Positions 36,644 through 47,862 of a stretch of DNA of 64,000 bases are shown in pieces; the stretch's first letter is position 1; every line of letters begins with the position of its first letter. Location: the NCBI RefSeq assembly GCF_018860915.1, contig NZ_JAHKQD010000003.1, forward strand, positions 62,001-126,000. The letters run 5' to 3'. A program made the position numbers and the translations under genes. Source of the stretch: Colwellia sp. C2M11. Its GTDB lineage: Bacteria > Pseudomonadota > Gammaproteobacteria > Enterobacterales > Alteromonadaceae. The notes under the pieces are model-generated. The model did not search any database. It was not told the origin of the DNA and saw nothing but the letters and a program-made list of their open reading frames with translations.

Positions 36644-39094
36644 CTATAATCGATGGCTGTACAAAACTTCATGCGTAATATCGATACATTGAATAGATGC
36701 AACAACACTCAAAATATCTTGCTCTATTTGTTTACTACGGTGTATAGCATAAGTGCTAATATAGCTAAGCTCAGCGTTTAAATATTCTAAATTAGGTGTG
36801 TTAGTACGTGATATTTTTAATTGAAAACTGAAGAAACTGCCTTTTTGGGTTGCTTGCTTGATAAAGTTTTTCCTCAACGCTGACGTATTCAACTCTCGCT
36901 CAAACTTTATACTCACCCCTTTATCAATTTGATCAACATTATTAGCAATAGAAATATAAAGAACATCAGTAATAGGCTCAGCATTTATTACCAGCTTCTT
37001 CAGGCAAGAATCAAGAAAGTTATCCTTATATAGCTTGGTTAATATAGGATAGAAATTGTAATAGCCTTTTCTATCACTAAGTATACGTAATCGCTCTAAA
37101 AAATCATTATCCTGATTATTGGTAACCAGCACTTCTACTTTGTAACGGCTACCACTTGTTTGTACAATTAATGTAGGAACTTCAATGCATTGAGAATAGT
37201 GTGTACGCAGTGATTCAGCTAAACCCGGCAACAATGAACTTCCTTCATCAGTGGTTAGCTTCTCTTTATTTTTCTCAATTAATAATTTAAAAAATGTGCG
37301 ACCTACATGCTGGTGTGATCTAATATAAACTTTGCAATTAAGCACTGTTTTTTTCTGATTAACTTTTATAACCTCATAAGGTAATTTTTTCAATTCATGG
37401 GATGAAGTTATCTTTTGTAGGCTTGGAAATGTCATGCTAATAACATCACCAGCACGAACCCCTACACCTTCACTTAGTACCAACTTAACACCTGAAACAG
37501 AGAAGTCGATAGAGTTCGCTTGCCATTCTTGTTTATTATTTTCCAATATAACCGGCGTTTTATAAATAAACCTAGGCTCTTGTCGCAAATTCTTATAGCT
37601 GATGCCTAACTGCTGAACAACCAATTTATTTTTTAAACGCTTATGTCCAAACTTTTTCAATTTATTTACATCTATTCCTTTATTTGAAAAACCTTGATAC
37701 TCAACAATAGAGGTTTGATGCGTAATATCACTAGCAACAACACCAAAGGACAATGAATCAATACAATTAATCACTTCTTTTGAAGGGGGTGGGTTTATAT
37801 ATTGTTCATCTGGATCTTGGCTATTTGATAAAATAAAAGGAGAGTGTATCGTTGACTTATCAATAGTAAAGTAAGTTAATTTGGTCACTGAAAAAGAAGC
37901 TCTTTTAGCTGCAAAAGTAAAAAACTCAGGGAAAAAGTCATTTTCTTGAGATAATTGCTCTTCATCTACAGTATAAAAATAGTCTTTACCTTGATGTTGA
38001 TGAATAAAGCTGTAAACCAACAGCGACTTACCTTGCTTATATCTTTTTAACAAACGAGGCAAGCGCGCTTCATTAACGAGTGAATGTAAATTAGAGTGGT
38101 GCTCTTCATCTTGCCAGTATTGAAAGGTAGGTTGATTATTGTTTGTTGTTAATACATAACGAGGAATAATTTGATTGCCGTTTAGTTGAAAATATATAGG
38201 TAACTCATTAATTTTGGGTAAAACATATTGTTCAAAGCTTCTAGATTGTAATGCCGCAATAGTATTTTCTAAATTAATTTTATATCTACGTTTATTAACT
38301 TGAATATAATCAAGTAAAAAGGTTTTAAAGTCATCATTTTCAAAATCATCTATACGTTGGCAACCAACAAGTTGGGTATTTTCATCACTGTAAATATTTT
38401 TTATTTGATATTCTAAACTGTCTCCGCGAGAAAATTGAAAGTCACTTTCAATATCTTTGAAAACGATTGTAATTTTTTGGTCTATATAAAGAGGTAACTT
38501 ACTATTCAATCGAAACTTTAATCCTGTCACGCTGATATCAATACTATTCACTGACTTTTTCTGATTATCGTCCAACGCTATTGCAAAAGGCACAACAAAA
38601 TTCATTCGTTCTTCCATTCGATTATATCGTTGACTACAAGGAACGTACTTAACAGGGTATTGAAGTTTCTCGATTGTTTTTTTAGGAAGTTCTACCTGTG
38701 CTTCTTTTGATTTTAGCTGATCTATATGCTGTTGTTCTTTCTGATAAATAACACGGAAATTATTTTCTGTATTTTTTACTGCTTCATAAACGCCGAAAGT
38801 ATAACCTTGATATTTATCTACATTTTCTTGAAATACATTAATAGCAATGTCATCTAAAAAGTGGCTTTGCCCACAATATTGAAATAACTTACAATCTCCG
38901 TTAACTAAACCACGTAAATCAATAGACCGAGTACAAGTGCTCGCTAAGCGTTTCAATTCCATTTTTAATAAGAATTTTTCCGTCTTAGTCATCTGTTTAG
39001 TCTGTTGAGTAAACTTGATATCAAAACTTGGCTTATTTACTTCACCGCGAAAGTTATGAATTATCTTTTGGTATTTTGAAAAGTCTTTGCTCAT
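36644..39094 (-). CDS. Large protein with two PilZ domains
   Basis: This 816-residue cytoplasmic protein has two recognisable PilZ (cyclic-di-GMP-binding) modules. The first has RMEER (159-163) followed by DISVTG (186-191). The second has RQEPR (504-508) followed by DFSVSG (530-535). Both match the RxxxR plus (D/N)xSxxG signature, so both may bind c-di-GMP. The remaining regions (about 1-150, 270-480 and 600-816) are unfamiliar, with no membrane segment. It is inserted on the opposite strand between serB and radA, neighbours in E. coli. Nearby pilT/pilU gives a possible, unproven link to surface motility. Confidence 0.85.
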   Translation of the reverse strand: MSKDFSKYQKIIHNFRGEVNKPSFDIKFTQQTKQMTKTEKFLLKMELKRLASTCTRSIDLRGLVNGDCKLFQYCGQSHFLDDIAINVFQENVDKYQGYTFGVYEAVKNTENNFRVIYQKEQQHIDQLKSKEAQVELPKKTIEKLQYPVKYVPCSQRYNRMEERMNFVVPFAIALDDNQKKSVNSIDISVTGLKFRLNSKLPLYIDQKITIVFKDIESDFQFSRGDSLEYQIKNIYSDENTQLVGCQRIDDFENDDFKTFLLDYIQVNKRRYKINLENTIAALQSRSFEQYVLPKINELPIYFQLNGNQIIPRYVLTTNNNQPTFQYWQDEEHHSNLHSLVNEARLPRLLKRYKQGKSLLVYSFIHQHQGKDYFYTVDEEQLSQENDFFPEFFTFAAKRASFSVTKLTYFTIDKSTIHSPFILSNSQDPDEQYINPPPSKEVINCIDSLSFGVVASDITHQTSIVEYQGFSNKGIDVNKLKKFGHKRLKNKLVVQQLGISYKNLRQEPRFIYKTPVILENNKQEWQANSIDFSVSGVKLVLSEGVGVRAGDVISMTFPSLQKITSSHELKKLPYEVIKVNQKKTVLNCKVYIRSHQHVGRTFFKLLIEKNKEKLTTDEGSSLLPGLAESLRTHYSQCIEVPTLIVQTSGSRYKVEVLVTNNQDNDFLERLRILSDRKGYYNFYPILTKLYKDNFLDSCLKKLVINAEPITDVLYISIANNVDQIDKGVSIKFERELNTSALRKNFIKQATQKGSFFSFQLKISRTNTPNLEYLNAELSYISTYAIHRSKQIEQDILSVVASIQCIDITHEVLYSHRL

Positions 39095-39301
39095 AGAATA
39101 ATATTATGTTTACTCTTATTGTTTAATAAAGAATTTCTTGAATAAAGTATAATGCAAGCTCAAATAGCATTATAATTTGAACGACTTAAATTCAGCTATA
39201 GTATTTAATACATCATCTTGCAGCTCTCTGCAACAATACAGATATAGCAATAACTAAGCAATTTTTGTGCCTATAACTAATAAACAACAAAGAGGGAATG
39301 T

Positions 39302-40672
39302 ATGGCTAAAGCTAAAGCCGCCTATGTCTGCACAGATTGTGGCTCTGAATATTCTCGATGGCTAGGTCAATGTAATGACTGTAAAGCTTGGAATACTATT
39401 TCAGAATTTAGACAAGCAAAACTACCTGCTCGTGGTGGAAACTTTGCTGGGTTTGCAGGTGCTGCGCACAATGAACAAGCAAAAGTCCAAACTCTTGACG
39501 CTATTGATTTGACAGATCTACCTCGATTTTCATCTGGCTTTGCTGAATTTGATCGCGTTCTTGGTGGCGGTATTGTACCTGGAAGCGCTATTTTGATTGG
39601 TGGGGAACCGGGCGCAGGGAAAAGTACTTTATTACTACAAACTATGTGTACTTTAGCGTCTAATATGCCGGCTTTGTATATCACAGGTGAAGAGTCATTA
39701 CAGCAAGTTGCAATGCGTGCTAAACGCTTAAGTTTACCTACAGATAAATTACAGATGCTTTCAGAAACAAGCGTTGAAAATATTTGTCAAATTGCCATAA
39801 AAGAGCAACCTAAGATTATTGTAATTGACTCTATTCAAGTAATGCACATGAGTGAAATACAATCTGCACCTGGTAGTGTTTCACAAGTCAGAGAAAGCGC
39901 CGCTTATTTGACACGTTTTGCTAAACAATACCATGTTGCTATATTATTAGTTGGCCATGTTACTAAAGACGGCTCTCTAGCTGGCCCTAAAGTACTAGAA
40001 CATTGTATTGATTGCTCGATTATGCTGGAAGGTAGTACTGATTCTCGCTATAGAACACTTCGTGGTAATAAAAACCGTTTTGGTGCTGTTAATGAATTAG
40101 GTGTATTTGCCATGACCGGCGAAGGGTTAAAAGAAGTTAAAAACCCTTCTGCTATTTTTCTTAGTCGCACCGAAGAACAAACGGCCGGCAGTGTTGTGAT
40201 GGTGTTATGGGAAGGAACTCGTCCTTTATTGGTAGAAATTCAAGCCTTGGTTGATCATTCTGCTTTAGGAAACCCACGCCGTGTTGCCGTTGGTGCAGAT
40301 CAAAATAGATTATCAATGTTACTGGCTATTTTACACCGTCATGGTGGTCTTCAGCTTAACGATCAAGATGTGTTCGTCAATGTTGTTGGCGGTATAAAAG
40401 TGACAGAAACCAGTATCGATTTAGCGTTAATTCTTGCATTAGTTTCTAGCTTTAAAGATAACGCCCTACCACAAGACTTAGTCATTTTTGGTGAAGTAGG
40501 TTTATCTGGAGAAATACGGCCGGTACCAAGCGGTCAAGAACGCATAAATGAAGCAGCAAAACATGGCTTTAAACGAGCCATAGTTCCTTTTAATAATATG
40601 CCTAAACAAGCGATAAAAGGTATGGAAGTCATTGGTGTCAAAAAATTAAGCGAAGCATTAGAGGTGATATAA
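39302..40672 (+). CDS. radA: DNA repair protein RadA
   Basis: It is a RecA-like ATPase that promotes branch migration of recombination intermediates. The 456 residues show the N-terminal zinc finger (CTDCGSEYSRWLGQCNDC, residues 10-27), Walker A GGEPGAGKST (about 100-109), the RadA-specific KNRFGAVNE motif and a C-terminal Lon-like domain (VFVNVVGGIKV through GEVGLSGEIRPV). The start has AGAGGGAA upstream. The cysteine spacing and all motors are intact. Confidence 0.97.
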   Translation: MAKAKAAYVCTDCGSEYSRWLGQCNDCKAWNTISEFRQAKLPARGGNFAGFAGAAHNEQAKVQTLDAIDLTDLPRFSSGFAEFDRVLGGGIVPGSAILIGGEPGAGKSTLLLQTMCTLASNMPALYITGEESLQQVAMRAKRLSLPTDKLQMLSETSVENICQIAIKEQPKIIVIDSIQVMHMSEIQSAPGSVSQVRESAAYLTRFAKQYHVAILLVGHVTKDGSLAGPKVLEHCIDCSIMLEGSTDSRYRTLRGNKNRFGAVNELGVFAMTGEGLKEVKNPSAIFLSRTEEQTAGSVVMVLWEGTRPLLVEIQALVDHSALGNPRRVAVGADQNRLSMLLAILHRHGGLQLNDQDVFVNVVGGIKVTETSIDLALILALVSSFKDNALPQDLVIFGEVGLSGEIRPVPSGQERINEAAKHGFKRAIVPFNNMPKQAIKGMEVIGVKKLSEALEVI

Positions 40673-40726
40673 ATGATAGTAAATCACCTTTTCTTATAAC
40701 ATTTACAAATATAAATTGGTTTATAC

Positions 40727-43030
40727 ATGAACAAAAAATTAGTCAGCTCTTTCTTTACTTCTTGTACTCTGCTTACATCAGTACTTATTTTTTCAAATAC
40801 AGTACATTCAGCAGAACAAGACACTACTCAAGTAGATAAAACAACAATGCCATTAACTATTGAACGTATTTATAGCTCTCCAGATTTAAATGGACAAACA
40901 CCTAAGTCGTTAAAGTTTTCCCCAGACGGCTCACGAGTGACCTATTTACAAGGGAAAAGTGACGATTTAAATCGTTATGATTTATGGGAATACAATCTTA
41001 AAAGCAAAAAAAATAACTTACTTGTCGACTCTCAGGTGTTATTTACTGGTCCGGAAATATTATCTGATGAAGAAAAAGCCCGTCGTGAACGTCAACGGGT
41101 TTATGGCTTTGGTATTATAGAATATACCTTTTCAAATGATGGTAATGCGCTATTATTTCCACTTAATGGTGATATTTACTACTACCATTTAGCAAGCAAA
41201 ACAGCGAAACGCCTAACCCAAACAGACGCATTTGAAACAGATGTAAAATTCTCTCCAAAAGGTAACTACGCATCCTTCATTCGTGATCAAAACGTATTCA
41301 TACTAAACATTAATACCGGTAAAGAAACACAATTAACCAAAGATGGTAAAGGTACAATAAAAAATGGCATGAGTGAGTTTGTTGCTCAAGAAGAAATGGA
41401 TCGAATGACTGGTTATTGGTGGTCTCCAGATGAAAAGCACATTGCTTTTTTACGTGTAGATGAAACACCAGTACAAACGGTAATACGCAATGAAATATAC
41501 GCAGAAGAAATCAAGTTAATTGAACAACGCTACCCTGCCACTGGCACCAATAATGTCACAATACAATTAGCGGTAACCGATATAAAAGGGAAAAAAATTC
41601 GTTTTGTTAAATTAGATGAAGCCGAGGGTGGTACATCGAAAGGAAATAAAAATGATATTTATATTCCACGTGTAAAATGGCTACCTGACAGCAAAGTTTT
41701 ATCTTATCAATGGCAGAGTCGTGATCAAAAAACCTTAAAGTTAAAAACCTATAACCTAAAAACACGTGATCAAAAAACATTAATTACAGAACATTCAGAT
41801 CATTGGATAAACCTACATAATGACCTCAAATTTTTAAATGATAATAAATCGTTTATTTGGGCTTCAGAACGAGATGGTTTTAAGCATTTATATCACTTTA
41901 CTAATGAAGGAGAGTTAATAAATCAACTAACTAAAGGAAACTGGGTAGTAGATGAAATTAACCAAATTGATGAAACTAATGGGCTGATTTATTTTACTGG
42001 TCGTGCAGACACTCCACTTGAACGTCACTTATACAGCGTACCATTACATGGGAACTCTCCTGAGCATGTCGCGCGCTTAAGTCAACGTAATGGTTTCCAT
42101 AACATCAGTTTTAGTAAAGATAACGCAAGTTATATCGATAGTTTCTCTAACATATATACACCTACCCAAGTGAGTTTACATGACGCTAATGGCAAGCACA
42201 TAACTTGGCTAGCGGAAAACAAAATAGATGCTACGCATCCTAGTAACCCATATTATGATGATTTAATTCAACCTAATTTTGGCACACTCACTAGCGACGA
42301 TGGTACAGCAACACTCTATTATAAATTATATACACCTAATGATATGGCTCCAGGTAAAAAATATCCTGTTATTGTTAATGTTTACGGTGGTCCTCACGTC
42401 CAGAAAGTTAAAAACGCATGGGAAGGAGCAGACTTTACTCAATACATGTTACAACAAGGCTATATTGTCTTCCAACTAGATAATAGAGGCTCTAATTTTC
42501 GAGGGACTGCTTTTGAATTTCCTATTTATGAAAAATTGGGGCAAGTAGAAATAGAAGATCAAATAACAGGTGTTAAATACTTACATGAATTACCTTTTGT
42601 CGATAAAGAGCGCATTGGTATTTATGGCCATTCATATGGTGGGTATATGGCATTAATGGCTCTTTTCAAAGCCGGTGATTACTTCAAAGCCGGTGTTAGT
42701 GGCGCGCCAGTAACTGACTGGTTATTATATGACACTCACTACACTGAACGTTATTTAAACCATCCAAGTGTTAATAACGAGGGTTATGATAAATCGAGTG
42801 TTTTCCCTTACGCTCCTGAATTAAAAAATCCATTATTGATTTATCATGGGATGGCTGATGATAATGTGTTGTTTACCAATACCACAAAATTGATTAAGAC
42901 ATTACAAGACGAAAATAAACAATTTGAACTAATGACATACCCTGGTAGCAAACACAGCATGAAAGGTAAAAAAGTAAAAGTTCATTTGAATAATACTATT
43001 ATGAATTTCTTTGATAGGCACTTTAAATAG
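40727..43030 (+). CDS. Dipeptidyl-peptidase IV-type S9 serine peptidase
   Basis: It is an exported prolyl-type exopeptidase that removes N-terminal dipeptides. The 767 residues begin with a signal peptide (cleavage near VHSAEQ, residue 29-30). The N-terminal beta-propeller covers about 40-500, with the Glu motif in FVAQEEMDRMTGYWWSPD. The alpha/beta-hydrolase domain has nucleophile Ser636 in GHSYGG, an Asp in GMADDNVLF and a His in GSKHSM. All catalytic elements are present. Marine bacteria use such enzymes to process oligopeptides in the periplasm. A strong terminator follows. Confidence 0.95.
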   Translation: MNKKLVSSFFTSCTLLTSVLIFSNTVHSAEQDTTQVDKTTMPLTIERIYSSPDLNGQTPKSLKFSPDGSRVTYLQGKSDDLNRYDLWEYNLKSKKNNLLVDSQVLFTGPEILSDEEKARRERQRVYGFGIIEYTFSNDGNALLFPLNGDIYYYHLASKTAKRLTQTDAFETDVKFSPKGNYASFIRDQNVFILNINTGKETQLTKDGKGTIKNGMSEFVAQEEMDRMTGYWWSPDEKHIAFLRVDETPVQTVIRNEIYAEEIKLIEQRYPATGTNNVTIQLAVTDIKGKKIRFVKLDEAEGGTSKGNKNDIYIPRVKWLPDSKVLSYQWQSRDQKTLKLKTYNLKTRDQKTLITEHSDHWINLHNDLKFLNDNKSFIWASERDGFKHLYHFTNEGELINQLTKGNWVVDEINQIDETNGLIYFTGRADTPLERHLYSVPLHGNSPEHVARLSQRNGFHNISFSKDNASYIDSFSNIYTPTQVSLHDANGKHITWLAENKIDATHPSNPYYDDLIQPNFGTLTSDDGTATLYYKLYTPNDMAPGKKYPVIVNVYGGPHVQKVKNAWEGADFTQYMLQQGYIVFQLDNRGSNFRGTAFEFPIYEKLGQVEIEDQITGVKYLHELPFVDKERIGIYGHSYGGYMALMALFKAGDYFKAGVSGAPVTDWLLYDTHYTERYLNHPSVNNEGYDKSSVFPYAPELKNPLLIYHGMADDNVLFTNTTKLIKTLQDENKQFELMTYPGSKHSMKGKKVKVHLNNTIMNFFDRHFK

Positions 43031-43069
43031 CTTCTATTTAAAATTACGTAACATTATTTTCATTTTATA

Positions 43070-43105
43070 AAACGGCAAGTACTTAAGTTACTTGCCGTTT
43101 TTTTT
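43070..43105 (+). terminator. Intrinsic terminator after the S9 peptidase
   Basis: AACGGCAAGTA (43071-43081) pairs with TACTTGCCGTT (43089-43099), loop of seven, followed by a run of T. It is a classical rho-independent terminator. Confidence 0.9.
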
Positions 43106-43250
43106 ACTCTCTATTTTTTGCGTTTTCAACGCATAATACCAAGCATTTTTCATGCCTTAAATGTAATCAAAAGTGTGATAAAAAATGTATAATTTTTAGT
43201 TACATTTAATTGCATTTATCTACCATATTACTATTGCATTTTTATGACGA

Positions 43251-43299
43251 GAGGAGGATTATGAAGATGTAAAGAATGATTAGTTTACGATTAAGATGA
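43251..43299 (+). promoter_or_regulatory. hpf leader with strong ribosome site and two tiny ORFs
   Basis: A near-perfect Shine-Dalgarno GAGGAGG (43251-43257) precedes ATG AAG ATG TAA (43261-43272), a three-codon frame. A second seven-codon frame (MISLRLR) runs 43276-43299. hpf starts at 43315 with its own AGAGG. Whether the mini-frames are translated is unknown. Confidence 0.35.
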
Positions 43300-43314
43300 C
43301 CAAGAGGTAAGATT

Positions 43315-43653
43315 ATGAATATTAAAATTTCTGGACACCATGTTGAAATTACAGAAGGTATTAAGCAATCTATCGAGAATAAATTCGCGAAAATCTCTAA
43401 GCATTATCCGTCAATCATGACATTAGAATCAACCATTACTGTTGAGCCGCATCAACAAAAACTTGAAGTAACCACTTTGTATGAAGGTGAGCAAGTTACC
43501 GTAAATGCATCAGATAAACAGTTGTATGCTGCAATTGCTAAAGTAGCGAAGAAACTCGAAGTTTCACTGGCTCGTCGCAAAGGTGTATTATCGGCCAAAT
43601 TCAATAAAAAGTTTGTTGTACCACAAACAGACCTATATCAGGCATCAACCTAA
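43315..43653 (+). CDS. hpf: Ribosome hibernation-promoting factor (HPF/RaiA family)
   Basis: It binds the ribosome decoding region in stationary phase and promotes inactive ribosome dimers or blocks translation. The 112 residues are the short form without the C-terminal dimerisation domain: MNIKISGHHVEITEGIKQ at the N-terminus, then a beta-alpha-beta fold and a basic helix KKLEVSLARRKG. The AGAGG seven bases upstream supports the start. It stands alone, not beside rpoN. A strong terminator hairpin lies about 140 bases downstream. Confidence 0.9.
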   Translation: MNIKISGHHVEITEGIKQSIENKFAKISKHYPSIMTLESTITVEPHQQKLEVTTLYEGEQVTVNASDKQLYAAIAKVAKKLEVSLARRKGVLSAKFNKKFVVPQTDLYQAST

Positions 43654-43794
43654 AGTATTTTAAAATTAACCTTATAACGTTAATAAGTACTACGAGTAAA
43701 TAATTAGTTTTAAACTCAAATATTTATTTAATGTACAAGTTAGTTAAACTATTCCTATTATTTTAATTAATTATTAACAAGTAAACCTACATAA

Positions 43795-43831
43795 AAAGCT
43801 GTACTCTGATCAACAGAGTACAGCTTTCTTG
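43795..43831 (+). terminator. Terminator hairpin after hpf
   Basis: AAAGCTGTACTCTG (43795-43808) pairs perfectly with CAGAGTACAGCTTT (43814-43827) around ATCAA, followed by a broken T tract (CTTGTTTT). Confidence 0.8.
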
Positions 43832-43871
43832 TTTTGACTGATTAAAAATATTTTAAATCACATTCAGGTTA

Positions 43872-44037
43872 ACTAATACCAGTTTCATTAATTAAGTGAA
43901 CAAGTTTATACGTAGAAAAAATTGCCAAATACAAGGCATTTATTTCAATAACTAGTTGTTCTAATTATTAAATAAATAACGATGTAGTTGGTGATTTTAG
44001 CAAGTAGAAATGATCACATAGTTAGTGAGATTGGTAT
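43872..44037 (-). repeat. MITE-like element with imperfect terminal inverted repeats
   Basis: Read on the minus strand, the element runs from ATACCAATCTCACTAACTAT (44037 downward) to a terminus whose reverse complement is ATACCAGTTTCATTAATTAA (from 43876 upward). The two ends agree at about 20 of 26 bases as inverted repeats. About 165 bases, no coding capacity. Half of it (43874-43970) recurs at 6743-6839, and an end sequence recurs at 22331-22348. No clear target-site duplication was found. It lies between convergent hpf and metH. Confidence 0.7.
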
Positions 44038-44112
44038 AAAGCACATATACTTCACAAGAGTGCAACAAAGTTTAACATTCAAGATTAATAGCATGCTCGT
44101 TTATTTAACTTA

Positions 44113-47100
44113 TTACTCTGGCTCGTAGTCTAAATTGGCTGATAGCCAACGTTCAGCTTGTGGCATGGTCATTTCTTTGCGCGAGGCATAGTTTTCAACT
44201 TGGTCTTTAGCTACTTTAGCTACAGCAAAGTATTTGGCATCTGGATGAGCAAAATAGAAACCACTTACCGCTGCACCTGGCCACATGGCAAAGCTTGAGG
44301 TTAGTTCCATGCCAATGTTATTTTCAACATCAAGTAGTTCCCATAACAAGCCTTTTTCAGTATGTTCAGGACATGCAGGGTAACCTGGCGCTGGGCGAAT
44401 ACCTTGATATTTTTCACGAATTAGATCGTCATTTTCCAAATTTTCGTCTGGCGCATAACCCCAATATTCTTTACGTACTTGCTCATGTAAATATTCGGCA
44501 GTTGCTTCTGCTAACCTATCGGCTACCGCTTTAATGAGTATGCTGTTGTAGTCATCATTTTCTGCGTCAAATGCTTTCACCAATTCGTCACAGCCAAAAC
44601 CAGATGAAACAGCAAAACCGCCTATGTAATCATTAATTCCAGACTCTTTAGTGGCAATATAGTCAGATAAACAACGGTTAAACTGTCCTGCTGGTTTTTT
44701 ACTTTGTTGACGTAATTGATGAAACTTAGTAATTGGCGTTTCACGTGCTTCATCAGCAAATAACACAACATCATCTTTTTCACGATAAGCCGGGAATAAA
44801 CCAAATACCGCTTTTGCCGTTAACTTTTTATTGTTAATAACGTCATCAAGTAATGCATTAGCATCATTAAATAATTTAGTAGCTTCATGACCGACAACTT
44901 CATGTTTTAAAATAAGTGGGTATTTACCTGATAACTGCCAAGTCATAAAAAATGGCGTCCAATCAATGTAGTTACGCACAATACTTAAATCAATATTATC
45001 AAGTACAGTAACACCTAAGTTCTTCGGTTTAGTCGGCGTGTAATTTTCAAATGAGATTGGCGCTGCATTAGCACGAGCATCTTCAAGGGAAATTAAACTT
45101 GAGCGTGGACCCTTTTTATAATGACGTTCACGAACTTTCACATACTCTTCTTTTTGACGCTGCATAAAGGCAGGTCGTAGCTCATCAGAAAGTAACGCAC
45201 TTACTACCGATACTGAACGTGAAGCATTAGGAACATACACTACAGGGTGTTCATATTGTGGCTCAATTTTAACAGCTGTATGAGCTTTCGACGTTGTTGC
45301 ACCACCAATCAGTAATGGTAACTCAAAGTCTTGACGTTTCATTTCTTTAGCTACATGCACCATTTCATCAAGAGACGGTGTGATCAAGCCTGATAAACCA
45401 ATAATGTCGACTTTTTCTTCTTTGGCTACACGTAAAATATCTTCACAAGAAACCATCACGCCTAAGTCAATAATGTCATAGTTATTACACTGAAGCACAA
45501 CACCAACAATGTTTTTACCGATGTCATGTACATCGCCTTTAACGGTAGCTAATAATACTTTACCGTTTGACTTAACCTCGGTTTTTTCTGCTTCAATAAA
45601 GGGATTCAAATGCGCAACCGCTTGTTTCATTACACGAGCAGACTTAACCACTTGTGGTAAGAACATTTCGCCGGCACCAAATAAATCGCCTACCACATTC
45701 ATGCCGTCCATTAACGGACCTTCAATCACATCGATAGGTCGTTCGGCAGCTAATCGTGCCTCTTCAGTATCTTCAATGATAAATTCATTAATGCCTTTTA
45801 CTAGCGAATGCTCAATACGTTTTACTACAGGCAATTCACGCCATGACAAATCGGCTTTATTGTTTTGGCTGCCCGCTTGACCACGATAGTTTTCAGCAAC
45901 ATCAAGTAAACGCTCAGTGGCACCATCATCACTATTGCTGATAACGTCTTCTACCGCGTCTTTTAAATCTTTGGGTAGGTCAGAATAAATGGCGAGTTGG
46001 CCTGCATTTACAATCCCCATATCCATACCGTTTTTAATGGCGTAATAAAGAAATACTGCATGAATAGCTTCGCGAACAGGGTTATTACCACGGAATGAAA
46101 ACGATACATTTGATACACCACCTGAAATCATAGCATAAGGTAAATTATCTTTAATATCTTTAACCGCTTCAATGAAATCAACCGCGTAGTTGTTATGCTC
46201 ATCAATTCCGGTAGCTACCGCAAAAATATTAGGATCAAAAATAATATCTTCTGCGGGGAAACCAATTTCATCAACCAAAATATGATAAGCTCGATGACAA
46301 ATTTCGTATTTACGTGCGCGCGTGTCGGCTTGACCTTCTTCATCAAACGCCATAACAATAACAGCAGCACCGTAACGTCTTAATAATTCAGCTTGCTCGC
46401 GGAAGTTATCTTCCCCTTCTTTTAAGCTGATAGAGTTAACTATGCCTTTGCCTTGTATACACTTTAAGCCTTCTTCTAAAATATCCCATTTAGATGAATC
46501 AAGCATGATTGGTACTTTGGCAATATCAGGCTCACCGGCAATGAGGTTTAAGTAACGTACCATCGCAGCTTTTGAGTCCAACATGCCTTCATCCATGTTG
46601 ATATCAATAATTTGCGCGCCGTTTTCTACTTGTTGTAGTGCTACAGCAATGGCTTCATCGTATTTTTCTTCGGTGATTAAACGTTTAAACACGGCAGAGC
46701 CAGTAACGTTAGCTCTTTCGCCCACGTTAACAAATAACGAATCTTTTTCGATGGTTAACGCTTCTAAACCAGATAAGCGACAAGCAATTTTACGTGCCTC
46801 TATTTTACGCGGTGCAATATTCGCAACCGCTTCAGCCATACCTTTAATATGGGCAGGTGTTGTACCACAACAACCACCAATAATATTTAAGAAACCCGCT
46901 TCAGCCCATTCAGCAACATGGGTATTCATGTCTTCAACGCTAAAGTCGTATTCACCAAAAGCATTAGGTAAACCTGCATTCGGATGTGCAGAAACCGCGA
47001 AATCAGAGATTCGGCTTAGTTCAGCAACATATTGACGTAATTCAACAGGTCCTAAAGCACAATTTAAACCAAATGAAATCGGCTTAGCGTGACGTAAAGA

Positions 47101-47805
47101 GTTATAAAACGCTTCGGTCGTTTGACCGGATAATGTACGACCAGAGGCATCGGTGATTGTGCCTGAAATCATTACCGGTAAACGCACACCTAACTCTTCA
47201 AAAACTACTTCAACAGCAAAAATGGCGGCTTTAGCGTTTAAGGTATCGAAAATGGTTTCGATAAGAATAATGTCACTGCCACCTTCAATTAAGGCTTTAG
47301 TTGATTCTATGTATGCTTCTTTTAATTCATCAAAAGTAACGTTACGAAATGCAGGATCATTCACATCAGGTGAAATTGAACAGGTACGGTTTGTTGGACC
47401 TAAAACACCGGCAACAAAACGAGGACGTTCAGGGTTTTTTTTGGTGTATTCATCTGCTGCTGCACGGGCAATTTTAGCCGCTGCAAAGTTAATTTCAGCG
47501 CTGTACTCTTCCATATCATAATCGGCCATAGCAATCGTAGTGGCGTTAAATGTATTGGTTTCAAGAATATCTGCACCGGCTTCAAGGTATTCAAGGTGAA
47601 TCGCTTTTATGATATCAGGCTGAGTAAGCACTAACATATCATTATTGCCTTTAACATCCGTATGCCAATCAGCAAATCGCTCTGCTCTAAAATCTTGTTC
47701 TTCAAACTTATAGGCTTGGATCATTGTTCCCATAGCACCATCAAGAATTAGAATATTTTTAGCCAATTGCTGTTCGAATAAAGCGAATGAAGGATGTTTT
47801 TTCAT
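44113..47805 (-). CDS. metH: Cobalamin-dependent methionine synthase
   Basis: It transfers the methyl group of methyltetrahydrofolate to homocysteine via cobalamin. The 1230 residues carry all four modules: the homocysteine/zinc domain (about 1-330: [24 protein letters not shown]), the pterin domain (about 345-620: [11 protein letters not shown]), the cobalamin module with the Co-ligating DVHDIGKNI, and the AdoMet activation domain near the C-terminus ([12 protein letters not shown]). The metA gene ends 57 bases upstream on the same strand, so metA-metH is an operon. MetJ-type boxes lie upstream of metA. Confidence 0.98.
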   Translation of the reverse strand: MKKHPSFALFEQQLAKNILILDGAMGTMIQAYKFEEQDFRAERFADWHTDVKGNNDMLVLTQPDIIKAIHLEYLEAGADILETNTFNATTIAMADYDMEEYSAEINFAAAKIARAAADEYTKKNPERPRFVAGVLGPTNRTCSISPDVNDPAFRNVTFDELKEAYIESTKALIEGGSDIILIETIFDTLNAKAAIFAVEVVFEELGVRLPVMISGTITDASGRTLSGQTTEAFYNSLRHAKPISFGLNCALGPVELRQYVAELSRISDFAVSAHPNAGLPNAFGEYDFSVEDMNTHVAEWAEAGFLNIIGGCCGTTPAHIKGMAEAVANIAPRKIEARKIACRLSGLEALTIEKDSLFVNVGERANVTGSAVFKRLITEEKYDEAIAVALQQVENGAQIIDINMDEGMLDSKAAMVRYLNLIAGEPDIAKVPIMLDSSKWDILEEGLKCIQGKGIVNSISLKEGEDNFREQAELLRRYGAAVIVMAFDEEGQADTRARKYEICHRAYHILVDEIGFPAEDIIFDPNIFAVATGIDEHNNYAVDFIEAVKDIKDNLPYAMISGGVSNVSFSFRGNNPVREAIHAVFLYYAIKNGMDMGIVNAGQLAIYSDLPKDLKDAVEDVISNSDDGATERLLDVAENYRGQAGSQNNKADLSWRELPVVKRIEHSLVKGINEFIIEDTEEARLAAERPIDVIEGPLMDGMNVVGDLFGAGEMFLPQVVKSARVMKQAVAHLNPFIEAEKTEVKSNGKVLLATVKGDVHDIGKNIVGVVLQCNNYDIIDLGVMVSCEDILRVAKEEKVDIIGLSGLITPSLDEMVHVAKEMKRQDFELPLLIGGATTSKAHTAVKIEPQYEHPVVYVPNASRSVSVVSALLSDELRPAFMQRQKEEYVKVRERHYKKGPRSSLISLEDARANAAPISFENYTPTKPKNLGVTVLDNIDLSIVRNYIDWTPFFMTWQLSGKYPLILKHEVVGHEATKLFNDANALLDDVINNKKLTAKAVFGLFPAYREKDDVVLFADEARETPITKFHQLRQQSKKPAGQFNRCLSDYIATKESGINDYIGGFAVSSGFGCDELVKAFDAENDDYNSILIKAVADRLAEATAEYLHEQVRKEYWGYAPDENLENDDLIREKYQGIRPAPGYPACPEHTEKGLLWELLDVENNIGMELTSSFAMWPGAAVSGFYFAHPDAKYFAVAKVAKDQVENYASRKEMTMPQAERWLSANLDYEPE

Positions 47806-47862
47806 GGTGTATCGGTTTCCTATGGATAAATCTTTAAATCAAATTTGGGATATCTACAAAAC

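Noticed and set aside
45509-47035. Long plus-strand open frames opposite metH
   Set aside because: They lie wholly within the well-supported metH gene, have no ribosome sites and show no recognisable protein.
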